Assembly: GCF_002355155.1 (NCBI RefSeq)
Contig: NZ_AP017369.1
Span: 2,976,001-3,040,000 of the forward strand
Source: Corynebacterium suranareeae
GTDB taxonomy: Bacteria; Actinomycetota; Actinomycetes; Mycobacteriales; Mycobacteriaceae
Length of the DNA: 64,000 nucleotides
Direction: 5' to 3'
Below the pieces are notes generated by a model. It worked only from the letters and a program-made list of their open reading frames with translations, had not been told where the DNA came from and did no database searches. The translations under genes and the position numbers were made by a program. Position 1 is the first letter of the stretch. The number at the start of each line of letters is the position of its first letter. Positions 1 to 6,860 of the stretch are shown piece after piece.

Positions 1-17
1 CAAGGAATCTCGAAAAC

Positions 18-122
18 CCAAAATTTTAGCACGTATGTTTGGTTTATCCTGCCTTAGGCCAGACAGGCATGACAAAGAATCGGGAAAACAAAAATCTTGG
101 CACCTATGTTTGGTCCGGGGAT
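18..122 (+). repeat. Left part of a dispersed intergenic repeat, split by a mobile element
   Basis: This segment contains two related sub-units, both with a (G/C)CAC(G/C)TATGTTTGGT core. An inverted copy lies at 4390-4490, where the same sub-units appear in the same relative order on the minus strand. The homology resumes to the right of the mobile element at 742-807, so the original repeat was about 170 bp long and was interrupted at position 122/123. There is no open reading frame with coding character. The last 15 bases, 108-122, are repeated exactly at 742-756. Confidence 0.75.
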
Positions 123-139
123 TGTAAAGTGTCAGCACG

Positions 140-235
140 TTGTGCACACTCAATGTCTAGTCCTTGTGCACGTTCTACCTCACTAGGTTGTGCACACACT
201 GATCCGTAGCGGTGTGCACACCAACCTGAACCCGA
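140..235 (+). repeat. Four 24-bp subterminal repeats, left end of the element
   Basis: The core TTGTGCAC occurs at 140, 164 and 188, with the variant GTGTGCAC at 212, in exact 24-bp phase. Outside the core the units diverge. The likely role is as transposase binding sites, inferred from the mirrored array at 645-740. Confidence 0.8.
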
Positions 236-644
236 GTACCAGTTTTAGTGCAGTAGATCCCCCGGGCTCGAGTGAGTTGAATCGATGCTTTGCCTCATCA
301 CGTTTACGCTGCCACAGCGGTGGCGGGTGGCTTATCCACACTCCACGAATGCTGCAGCAAATTGATGTGAGACCCACCCTTGGCAAGAACAGTAGCCCGC
401 TCATGGAATCGATGGTTCACATTCGCTCAGTGGGCTGACTTGGCCTTGGGAAACTATCCGTTGTGCCAGTCGGGCAGGAACAGCCTTCCGGGGGAGGTTC
501 TAAGCCGACTTCAGAACCCTGTGATTGATGGACTGCGCGGGGTATATGGGTCGAATGTGATGATCGTGTACCTCTGAGCGCCTCAGGTAGGTATCAATCT
601 ATTGTCAGCAGCCTGGGATTATGCCTGTGGTGGGGTCTTAGGGT

Positions 645-740
645 GTGCACAATGTCATGACACTGTGCGTGCATAAGGTCATGACATTGTGCGTGAACAA
701 GGTCATGACCTTAAGCGTGCACAACGTCTTGACACAGAAC
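645..740 (-). repeat. Four 24-bp subterminal repeats, right end of the element
   Basis: The cores GTGCACAA, GTGCATAA, GTGAACAA and GTGCACAA start at 645, 669, 693 and 717, exactly 24 bp apart. Units 1 to 3 each also carry a palindrome centred on TCATGA, perfect over 14 bp in the third unit (AAGGTCATGACCTT, 699-712). The orientation is opposite to the left array. Confidence 0.8.
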
Positions 741-741
741 A

Positions 742-807
742 GTTTGGTCCGGGGATAGTCCAGACCAAACCCGGGACCCAGACTCAAAAGTTAGGCCCCT
801 GTGTCTG
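742..807 (+). repeat. Right part of the dispersed repeat split by the element
   Basis: The segment begins with the 15-bp flanking direct repeat and contains the inverted pair GTTTGGTC (742-749) and GACCAAAC (763-770). It continues with sequence related to the complement of 4290-4350, including shared ACCAAACCCGGG and CCTGTGTCTG. Bases 808-904 show nothing that I recognise apart from the 3' flank of ddh. Confidence 0.65.
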
Positions 808-904
808 CTCCCATGCAACCAAACCATGCAAACAAACACATGAAACCGCTCACTTTCACATGGGACAAGCCCGAATACACCACCCCTGCCTTAAACGCCT
901 TTAA

Positions 905-1867
905 TTAGACATCGCGTGCGATCAAATCATCCAGGTTCTCTGGGGACAGCAGGTATGGAGCAACCTCTAAAACAGTGAAGGCACCGCTTTGACCTTGCTG
1001 CTTCATGCGGTGAGCTGCGCGACCGAAGGCGATCTGTGCGGAGGCGGTGAAATCTGGGTTTCGGTCCAGCTTCAGGATGTATTCCACGGTGTGGTTGTAT
1101 CCGCCGGTGTCTGCGGTGGTGATCACGTGTCCGCCGTGTGGCATGCCGGTATGCTCGGCGTCGAAGGTTGCTTCGTCGATGAAGTTGACTTCTACTTCAT
1201 AGCCAACGAAGTAGTCGGGCATGGTGCGGATGTCGTTTTCGATGCGCTCGTGGTCGGCGGAATCTGCAACCACGAAGCATTGGCGTTTGTGGGTTTGCTT
1301 TCCGGTAAGCTCGCCTGCTTCGCCGCGGCGGGCTTTTTCCAAGGCTTCTTCGGATGGGAGGGTGTACTGGACGGCTTTTTGAACGCCAGGGATTCGTCGT
1401 AAAGCATCGGAGTGGCCCTGTGATAAACCTGGGCCCCAGAAGGTGTGCTGCTGGTGGTCGGCGAGCACTGCCGCGGCGTAGACGCGGTTGATGGAGAACA
1501 TGCCTGGGTCCCAGCCGGTGGACACCAGGGCGACGTTGCCAGCGGCACGTGCGGCTTCGTCCATGACCTGGCGGTGACGAGGCACATCGCGGTGGTTGTC
1601 GTAGGTGTCCACGGTGCAGGCGAACTGGGCAAACTTGGGTGCCTGCTCAGGGATGTCGGTGGCAGAACCCATGCACAAAAACAGCACGTCAACGTCATCG
1701 GCATGCTTGTCCACATCGGCGACATCAAAGACTGGCGTCTTTGTGTCGAGGGTTGCCCGGCGCGAGAAGATTCCTACAAGGTCCATGTCTGGCTGCTTGG
1801 CAATTAGCTTTTCGACGCTTCGTCCCAGATTTCCATAGCCTACGATCGCTACTCGGATGTTGGTCAT
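905..1867 (-). CDS. ddh: meso-diaminopimelate D-dehydrogenase
   Basis: This NADPH-dependent enzyme converts tetrahydrodipicolinate plus ammonia to meso-diaminopimelate in one step. It gives corynebacteria a short branch of lysine and peptidoglycan synthesis and acts in the cytoplasm. The 320-residue protein has the Rossmann dinucleotide motif VGYGNLGRS near residues 8-16 and the family stretches STGWDPGMFS and WGPGLSQGHSDA. The C-terminus, NLDDLIARDV, is as I remember from C. glutamicum Ddh, with scattered substitutions elsewhere. I chose the ATG at 1867 because GGAGG lies about ten bases upstream; the longer frame from a TTG at 1885 would leave that site inside the gene and has no site of its own. 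It is divergent from the esterase gene, 66 bp apart. Confidence 0.97.
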   Translation of the reverse strand: MTNIRVAIVGYGNLGRSVEKLIAKQPDMDLVGIFSRRATLDTKTPVFDVADVDKHADDVDVLFLCMGSATDIPEQAPKFAQFACTVDTYDNHRDVPRHRQVMDEAARAAGNVALVSTGWDPGMFSINRVYAAAVLADHQQHTFWGPGLSQGHSDALRRIPGVQKAVQYTLPSEEALEKARRGEAGELTGKQTHKRQCFVVADSADHERIENDIRTMPDYFVGYEVEVNFIDEATFDAEHTGMPHGGHVITTADTGGYNHTVEYILKLDRNPDFTASAQIAFGRAAHRMKQQGQSGAFTVLEVAPYLLSPENLDDLIARDV

Positions 1868-1933
1868 GTTCTTGTATTCCTCCAATTGTGTGGTGGCACT
1901 GTCTTGCTAGAGCTTACCGAGATGCATACTTGA

Positions 1934-2749
1934 ATGATGATTCAGGGACATCTCTTTCATCAGGATCGACAGCGCACATTTCGAATTGTTGAGCCTCTTG
2001 GTTCGCCCACGGATGCGCTGATCTTTTTCCATGGTTCCCAGCAATCAGGGTCGGTTGTACGCACCTTTACTAATAAGACTTTCGATGCCCTACCCTACTT
2101 GGTTGTCTACCCCGATGGTGTGGATCAGCATTGGAACGATGCTCGATTGGGGTTGGATGAAAACACACGTCATTTAGGTATTGATGATGTGGGGTTCTTT
2201 ATCAAACTAGCCATCTATTTGGGCAATAATTTTGGCATTAAGCGAGTGTTTGTTGCTGGCTATTCCAATGGTGGACAAATGGTGCTGCGCCTTATGCATG
2301 AGGTTCCCAAAATGCTTAGCGGTGCCGCCACCATTGCCTCCAATATGCCCGTCCCAGACAATACGTTGTCTGAGGTTAAAACATTTAAAACTTTCCCCGT
2401 GCCCTATTTTTCTATGGCTGGTACCGCTGATCCGTTTTCGCCCTATGAAGGTGGTGATGCCGGCATCGGAAAAGCACACCGTCGCGGTCATGGGATGTCG
2501 GCATATGAATCAGCTAAATACATCGCGAAAAGAAATGGGCTGACAACACACAGTCATGTTGTTGTCGATTACGTAGTGTCCATTGATTCTTGGGCAGGAA
2601 AAAATCCCGTTGAATTTTGGACACTCAACGGGATCGGCCACGTGGTACCAAGTGGCAAAAACTATCCAGAATTCCTGGGCCCCTCAACCACAACAGTGAT
2701 AGCGGCTGAGGAGATTGGGAAGTTCTTTGATGGGGTTAGGCGTCGATAA
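1934..2749 (+). CDS. Alpha/beta hydrolase of the PHB depolymerase/feruloyl esterase (LpqC-like) type
   Basis: The 271-residue protein has an alpha/beta hydrolase layout. An oxyanion-side motif, FFHGSQQSG, lies near residues 31-39, and the nucleophile elbow GYSNGG near residues 109-114. An Asp candidate sits in AGTADPF and a catalytic His in NGIGHVVP near the C-terminus. I see no signal peptide, so it appears cytoplasmic, unlike secreted LpqC-type lipoproteins. The substrate cannot be deduced; esters of hydroxy acids are plausible for the family. Two ATGs are adjacent (1934, 1937) with no strong ribosome binding site. Its last 14 bases overlap the end of the convergent HAD gene. Confidence 0.8.
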   Translation: MMIQGHLFHQDRQRTFRIVEPLGSPTDALIFFHGSQQSGSVVRTFTNKTFDALPYLVVYPDGVDQHWNDARLGLDENTRHLGIDDVGFFIKLAIYLGNNFGIKRVFVAGYSNGGQMVLRLMHEVPKMLSGAATIASNMPVPDNTLSEVKTFKTFPVPYFSMAGTADPFSPYEGGDAGIGKAHRRGHGMSAYESAKYIAKRNGLTTHSHVVVDYVVSIDSWAGKNPVEFWTLNGIGHVVPSGKNYPEFLGPSTTTVIAAEEIGKFFDGVRRR

Positions 2750-3551
2750 GCTCAAGCTTTAAAAACGCATTGCGCAGGCCGTCCTGCGCAACCGGATCCG
2801 TGACTAGGTCAGCAGCAGCCTTCAGCGACTCGGTGGCCTCGCCCATCGCAACGCCGTACGCGCTCGCCTCAAATAGCGAGAGATCCTCATCGCTATCACC
2901 GAACGCAATGGTGTTTGCGCGATCCGCATTCAGGTACTTCAGCAAACGATCCACGCCGATCTTCTTATTCACCGACACACCGATCGTGCCAAACAGCGCA
3001 CCCGATGGCCCGCCCCACGTGGTGTGCTCCAAATTAGGAAATGCCACACGTGCAGCATCCAAATCTTCCTGAGAGTTAAAGATATAACTGATCTTGTTTA
3101 CATCATCACGATCAAGGCTTTGACCCCAGAACATATCCGGATACATGCCATCAACCGTCACATCAGCCTTATCCGACAACCGCGACAAGACAGGCTTAGC
3201 GGCTTCACGGAAACCACGGCTTGCGTACAAACCATTGTTGGACTCGAGATAAAACTCCAAACCACGGTCATAGAGCCACTCCACGATATGGCGGGTCTCT
3301 TCACCAGACAAACGACGGTGGAACACAGACTCCTGTGCACTTTCCACATATCCGCCATTTGCCCCGATAAGACCATCCACTCCGATATCCCACAACTGAG
3401 AAGTCACCTCAGCGCTGCTTCGACCAGAGCTTAAATACACACGATGCCCCTTAGCGCGCGCCTGACGGATCGCGTCGACGGCCGAGTGTGGAACTTCATT
3501 TGAGTAATCCAGCAAAGTGCCACCGATGTCTACGAAAAGTAACTTTCCCAT
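2736..3551 (-). CDS. HAD-superfamily (Cof-type) hydrolase with altered motif I
   Basis: The 271-residue protein has the layout of Cof-type sugar phosphatases. Motif I is FVDIGGTLLD near residues 6-15, motif II LSSGRS near residue 41, a lysine follows in NKKIGVDRLL, and motif IV is FGDSDEDLSLFE. The usual motif I is DxDGT, but here the second aspartate, the general acid/base, is glycine (D8-I9-G10). Phosphatase activity is therefore uncertain, although the rest of the fold looks intact. The stop codon lies inside the end of the convergent esterase gene, with a 14-bp overlap. The ATG at 3551 has no strong ribosome binding site that I can see. Confidence 0.8.
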   Translation of the reverse strand: MGKLLFVDIGGTLLDYSNEVPHSAVDAIRQARAKGHRVYLSSGRSSAEVTSQLWDIGVDGLIGANGGYVESAQESVFHRRLSGEETRHIVEWLYDRGLEFYLESNNGLYASRGFREAAKPVLSRLSDKADVTVDGMYPDMFWGQSLDRDDVNKISYIFNSQEDLDAARVAFPNLEHTTWGGPSGALFGTIGVSVNKKIGVDRLLKYLNADRANTIAFGDSDEDLSLFEASAYGVAMGEATESLKAAADLVTDPVAQDGLRNAFLKLELIDA

Positions 3552-3627
3552 GCCCCAAACTTTACGCGTAAGTGTGGTGCAGAATCGAGGAATTTAGCCA
3601 ACAATCTCAATCGAGACAAAACATTGA

Positions 3628-4065
3628 TTATCCCGCAGCCTTAACTACAAGCCCCCGAAGTTTCGCCTCAAACTTGTCACTAACTGCTAAAACAGCAAAA
3701 CTCGTGGGCCAAAAATCACCATCATCCAAAAACGCTTCCTCAGTAAAACCTATGCTTCCGTAGCGAGAGTCATACTTGGAGGCAGGTTGAAAAAACACCA
3801 CAACCTTGCCATCACGCGCATAAGCCGGAAAACCATTCCACGTCTTATGGTCCAAATGCGCCGCTTCATCCTGCACTACTTTGTGCAACAGCTCCGCGAT
3901 CTGACGATCTGGCCCATCCAACGCTTCAATAGCAGCAAGGCATTCGGCTGCCTCACGTACCTTTTGCTCAGCCACGCTTTCTCCACCACCACCTGTTCCC
4001 AGATCCGTGGTGCGCTGTTGCTGATTTAAAGCCTGCAGCTCCACAGCGCTTAATCCCTCGGTCAT
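3628..4065 (-). CDS. DUF1801-like (YdhG family) small protein
   Basis: The 145-residue protein has an N-terminal helical part with a glycine-rich stretch (GTGGGGES, residues 23-30). The C-terminal half resembles DUF1801 domains: the motif KTWNGFPAYARDGKVVVFF with KYDSRYGSIGF. The family is widespread and its function is poorly known. The start ATG at 4065 follows an AAGGAAG site at the expected distance. It lies alone between the HAD gene and a repeat-rich region and looks monocistronic. Confidence 0.7.
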   Translation of the reverse strand: MTEGLSAVELQALNQQQRTTDLGTGGGGESVAEQKVREAAECLAAIEALDGPDRQIAELLHKVVQDEAAHLDHKTWNGFPAYARDGKVVVFFQPASKYDSRYGSIGFTEEAFLDDGDFWPTSFAVLAVSDKFEAKLRGLVVKAAG

Positions 4066-4289
4066 CTGAATCTTCCTTCTCTTTGTTTGAAATGTTGTGA
4101 ACTAATCACGAGATTAACGATTCAGCACGGCGTAAGTCTAGGAAAATTTTCGGGGTAATTTTTTGCAGAATTTTGTGCTCGAGGTGTTGATCCTGGGGTT
4201 CAGAAGTGTCTGGATTTAATTTTTCACCCCCGATTTGGACCTCATGGAGTGTCATCGTGAGAGAGTTCGGGGGCTTGGCTACACGGGCC

Positions 4290-4490
4290 CCAGACACAGG
4301 TGCCCAACTTTCAGATTTGAGTGGATTCGAGGCGCCCGGGTTTGGTCGTCGTTTGGTCGTTGAGCGCCCCACCTCACTACCCACAGCCCTGCACCAAACA
4401 TAGGTGACAAGATTTTCGATTTTCACGGATCTTTGTCATCCCCGTCTGGTTTAAAGCGAGATCAACCAAACATACGGGCCAAAATTTCGG
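4290..4490 (-). repeat. Inverted, uninterrupted copy of the dispersed repeat at 18-122/742-807
   Basis: The complement of 4390-4490 matches 18-116 over its length, including the GTATGTTTGGTT core and GACAAAGAT. The complement of about 4290-4360 matches 757-807. This copy lacks the 619-bp element and so represents a diverged empty site. The two copies face each other around ddh and its three neighbours. The rest of the 4066-4750 region holds a second repeat family (4557-4660) and the tRNA terminator; I see no gene in it. Confidence 0.7.
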
Positions 4491-4556
4491 ATTTTTGAGT
4501 TTTCTTGGCACGTATGTTTGCTCTGGCGTGGTTGGCGGAAATTTTGATGGCTGACC

Positions 4557-4660
4557 TCAAAAAAGTTGAGGCACCAGAATCACTTCTAAGAAGTTTTCAG
4601 GGCCTTGCCCATACAGATACTCATTCGAAAATCTCGAGGCCTTAAACAAGCGATAAGCGC
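4557..4660 (+). repeat. Copy of a ~100-bp intergenic repeat family
   Basis: It shares AAAAGT, AGAAnCnCTTCTAA, ATACnnATACnCATTC and CTTAAACA with 43870-43972 and with the complement of 58213-58330. All copies are intergenic. Function is unknown. Confidence 0.6.
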
Positions 4661-4713
4661 CTTTTCCTCAAAGTTATGAGTAAGTTATGACTTAGCCTAC
4701 ATACAAAACCAAA

Positions 4714-4750
4714 ACCCCTTTACCGAACGTACAGATAAAGGGGTATTTTT
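4714..4750 (-). terminator. Terminator of tRNA-Thr
   Basis: A 9-bp perfect stem (ACCCCTTTA at 4714-4722 pairing with TAAAGGGGT at 4736-4744) is followed on the minus strand by TTTTGGTTTTG. It also has a run of T on the plus strand. Confidence 0.8.
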
Positions 4751-4752
4751 TG

Positions 4753-4825
4753 AGCTGGAGACGAGACTTGAACTCGCAACCTACGCATTACAAGTGCGTT
4801 GCGCTACCAATTGCGCCACTCCAGC
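4753..4825 (-). tRNA. tRNA-Thr (anticodon TGT)
   Basis: The minus strand folds into a complete cloverleaf. The acceptor is GCTGGAG paired with CTCCAGC, the D arm is GCGC...GCGC, and the anticodon stem ACGCA/TGCGT encloses CTTGTAA with anticodon TGT. The T arm GCGAG/CTCGT encloses TTCAAGT. The discriminator base is T and CCA is not encoded. Confidence 0.96.
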
Positions 4826-4971
4826 ACCGCAGTTGAGGCTAAGCAACAACTACAAAAAGGTATCCTAGCGTATTGATGCATAACAATGGAATTCGGCGCT
4901 AGAGTGTCAGGTGAACCGTGCATAAATACCCTTGATTGGACACTTTTTCCTTGCAAAATGTTTTCCAGCGG

Positions 4972-6438
4972 ATGTTGAGTTTTGCAACCCTTCGTGGTCG
5001 CATCTCTACCGTTGACGCTGCCAAAGCCGCACCGCCACCTTCCCCACTAGCCCCAATTGATCTCACTGACCATAGTCAAGTGGCTGGTGTGATGAATTTG
5101 GCTGCGAGAATTGGCGACATTTTGCTTTCTTCAGGAACATCCAACGGCGATACCAAGGTACAGATCAGAGCAGTGACCTCTGCATATGGTTTGTACTACA
5201 CCCACGTGGACATCACGTTGAATACCATCACCATCTTCACCAACATTGGTGTGGAAAAAAGGATGCCAGTCAATGTGTTTCATGTTGTGGGCAAACTGGA
5301 CACCAACTTCTCCAAACTTTCTGAAGTGGACCGTCTGATCCGTTCCATCCAGGCCGGTGCAACCCCACCTGAGGTTGCCGAAAAAATCTTGGATGAATTG
5401 GAACAATCCCCTGCTTCATATGGATTTCCAGTTGCGTTGCTTGGTTGGGCAACCATGGGTGGTGCTGTTGCCGTGTTGTTGGGCGGTGGATGGCAAGTAT
5501 CCCTCATTGCGTTTTTGACTGCCTTCACCATCATTTTCACCACTAGCTATTTGGGAAAGCACGGCCTACCAACCTTCTTCCAAAACGTGGTTGGTGGTTT
5601 TATTGCCACGGTGCCAGCAACGATCGCTTATTCTTTGGCGTTGCAGTTTGGTCTAGAGATTAAACCTAGTCAGATCATTGCGTCTGGAATTGTGGTGCTG
5701 TTGGCCGGTTTGACCTTGGTGCAATCTTTGCAGGATGGCATCACCGGTGCGCCAGTGACAGCAAGTGCCAGGTTTTTTGAGACATTGCTTTTTACCGGTG
5801 GCATTGTGGCCGGAGTTGGTATAGGTATTCAACTATCCGGCATTTTGGATGTGATGCTTCCTGCGATGGAGTCAGCGGCAGCACCGAATCCTTCATCCAC
5901 CCTTGCGCGAATTATTGCGGGTGGTGTGACTGCTGCAGCCTTCGCGGTGGGTTGTTATGCGGAGTGGTCTTCAGTCATTATTGCCGGTTTAACTGCGTTG
6001 ATGGGTTCGGCGTTTTATTACTTTTTTGTTCTTTACGCAGGTCCTGTTTCCGCCGCTGCGATCGCTGCAACTGCCGTTGGTTTTACTGGTGGTTTGCTTG
6101 CACGTCGATTCTTAATTCCACCATTGATCGTGGCGATTGCAGGTATTACTCCCATGCTGCCTGGCTTGTCCATCTACCGCGGCATGTACGCCACGCTTAA
6201 TGATCAAACACTTATGGGTTTTACCAACCTCGCGGTTGCTTTGGCGACAGCATCAGCCCTAGCTGCAGGTGTGGTCTTGGGTGAGTGGGTTGCCCGCAGA
6301 CTGCGCCGACCACCACGATTTAACCCTTACCGTGCCTTTACAAAAGCAAATGCATATTCCTTCCAGGAAGCCCAGCAAAAGCAGCGGCGTCAGAGAAGGC
6401 GTAATAAACCTAATCAAAGCACCAATATAAAACGATAG
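4972..6438 (+). CDS. thrE: Threonine/serine exporter ThrE
   Basis: This inner-membrane exporter drives L-threonine and L-serine out of the cell with the proton motive force. The 488-residue protein starts with a cytoplasmic domain of about 140 residues (MNLAARIGDILLSSGTSNGD). It then has about ten hydrophobic segments beginning near GFPVALLGWATMGG, and ends in a basic tail (KQRRQRRRNK). This matches the DUF1212/ThrE-DUF3815 architecture and C. glutamicum ThrE as I remember it (about 489 residues). I chose the ATG at 4972 (MLSFATLRG), the known N-terminus. An in-frame TTG at 4936 would add 12 unsupported residues. Monocistronic by spacing. Confidence 0.95.
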   Translation: MLSFATLRGRISTVDAAKAAPPPSPLAPIDLTDHSQVAGVMNLAARIGDILLSSGTSNGDTKVQIRAVTSAYGLYYTHVDITLNTITIFTNIGVEKRMPVNVFHVVGKLDTNFSKLSEVDRLIRSIQAGATPPEVAEKILDELEQSPASYGFPVALLGWATMGGAVAVLLGGGWQVSLIAFLTAFTIIFTTSYLGKHGLPTFFQNVVGGFIATVPATIAYSLALQFGLEIKPSQIIASGIVVLLAGLTLVQSLQDGITGAPVTASARFFETLLFTGGIVAGVGIGIQLSGILDVMLPAMESAAAPNPSSTLARIIAGGVTAAAFAVGCYAEWSSVIIAGLTALMGSAFYYFFVLYAGPVSAAAIAATAVGFTGGLLARRFLIPPLIVAIAGITPMLPGLSIYRGMYATLNDQTLMGFTNLAVALATASALAAGVVLGEWVARRLRRPPRFNPYRAFTKANAYSFQEAQQKQRRQRRRNKPNQSTNIKR

Positions 6439-6518
6439 AAAATCTACCTACTTAGGCGTCTTTCGCTTAAATAGCGTAGAATATTGGGTCGATCGCTTTT
6501 AAACCCTCAGGAGGATCC

Positions 6519-6848
6519 TTGCCGGCAAAAATCACGGACACTCGTCCCACCCCCGAATCCCTTCACGCTGTTGAAGAGGAAACCGCAGCCGGAGCCCGCA
6601 GGATTGTTGCTACCTACTCTAAAGATTTCTTTGACGGCGTCACCTTGATGTGCATGCTTGGCGTTGAACCACAGGGCCTGCGTTACTCCAAGGTCGCTGC
6701 TGAGCATGAGGAAGCACAGCCTAAAAAAGCTGCTAAGCGGACTCGTAAGGCACCAGCAAAGAAAGCTGCTGCTAAGAAAACTACCAAGAAGACCACAAAG
6801 AAAACTACTAAGAAGACCACTGCAAAGAAGACCACCAAGAAGTCTTAA
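6519..6848 (+). CDS. Small protein with a histone H1-like lysine/threonine tail
   Basis: The 109-residue protein has a globular N-terminal part of about 60 residues (ATYSKDFFDGVTLMCMLGVEP). The C-terminal tail is almost entirely Lys, Ala, Thr, Arg (tandem AAKK, TTKK and KKT units). Such tails bind nucleic acids in histone H1-like and mycobacterial HupB/MDP1-type proteins; DNA or RNA binding here is an inference. The TTG start at 6519 is supported by a perfect AGGAGG at 6509-6514. It precedes otsA by 12 bp and probably shares its transcript. I do not recognise the N-terminal part. Confidence 0.8.
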   Translation: MPAKITDTRPTPESLHAVEEETAAGARRIVATYSKDFFDGVTLMCMLGVEPQGLRYSKVAAEHEEAQPKKAAKRTRKAPAKKAAAKKTTKKTTKKTTKKTTAKKTTKKS

Positions 6849-6860
6849 GCCGGATCTTTT

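Larger units (their letters stand above)
123..741. mobile_element. Non-autonomous insertion element (MITE-like) with 24-bp subterminal repeats
   Basis: The element starts with TGT and ends with ACA. The outer 25 bases of the two ends (123-147 and the complement of 717-741) are inverted repeats with five mismatches. TTGTGCAC recurs every 24 bp at 140, 164, 188 and (as GTGTGCAC) 212. In opposite orientation, GTGCACAA-like cores recur every 24 bp at 645, 669, 693 and 717. A 15-bp direct repeat, GTTTGGTCCGGGGAT, abuts the element on both sides (108-122 and 742-756), as expected of a target duplication. The interior, about 420 bp, holds no recognisable transposase; its short reading frames look random. 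TG...CA ends with multiple subterminal repeats recall IS21-type elements, while a long duplication recalls the IS1202 group. The family is therefore undecided. Confidence 0.75.

Noticed and set aside
242..280. Restriction-site-rich stretch resembling a cloning polylinker
   Set aside because: CCCGGG and CTCGAG occur together by chance here; surrounding sequence has no vector similarity that I recognise.
183..577. Short open frames inside the mobile element
   Set aside because: They overlap on both strands, have no transposase motif and no ribosome binding site; the element appears non-coding.
140..740. 24-bp periodic repeats as a CRISPR array
   Set aside because: The units are contiguous 24-bp periods without unique spacers, diverge outside an 8-bp core, and occur as two mirrored arrays; no cas gene is nearby.
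4106..4426. 106-codon open frame on the minus strand
   Set aside because: It lies entirely in the dispersed intergenic repeat and has no coding features.
4936..4971. TTG start extending ThrE by 12 residues
   Set aside because: The extension is not part of the known ThrE N-terminus and has no ribosome binding site.
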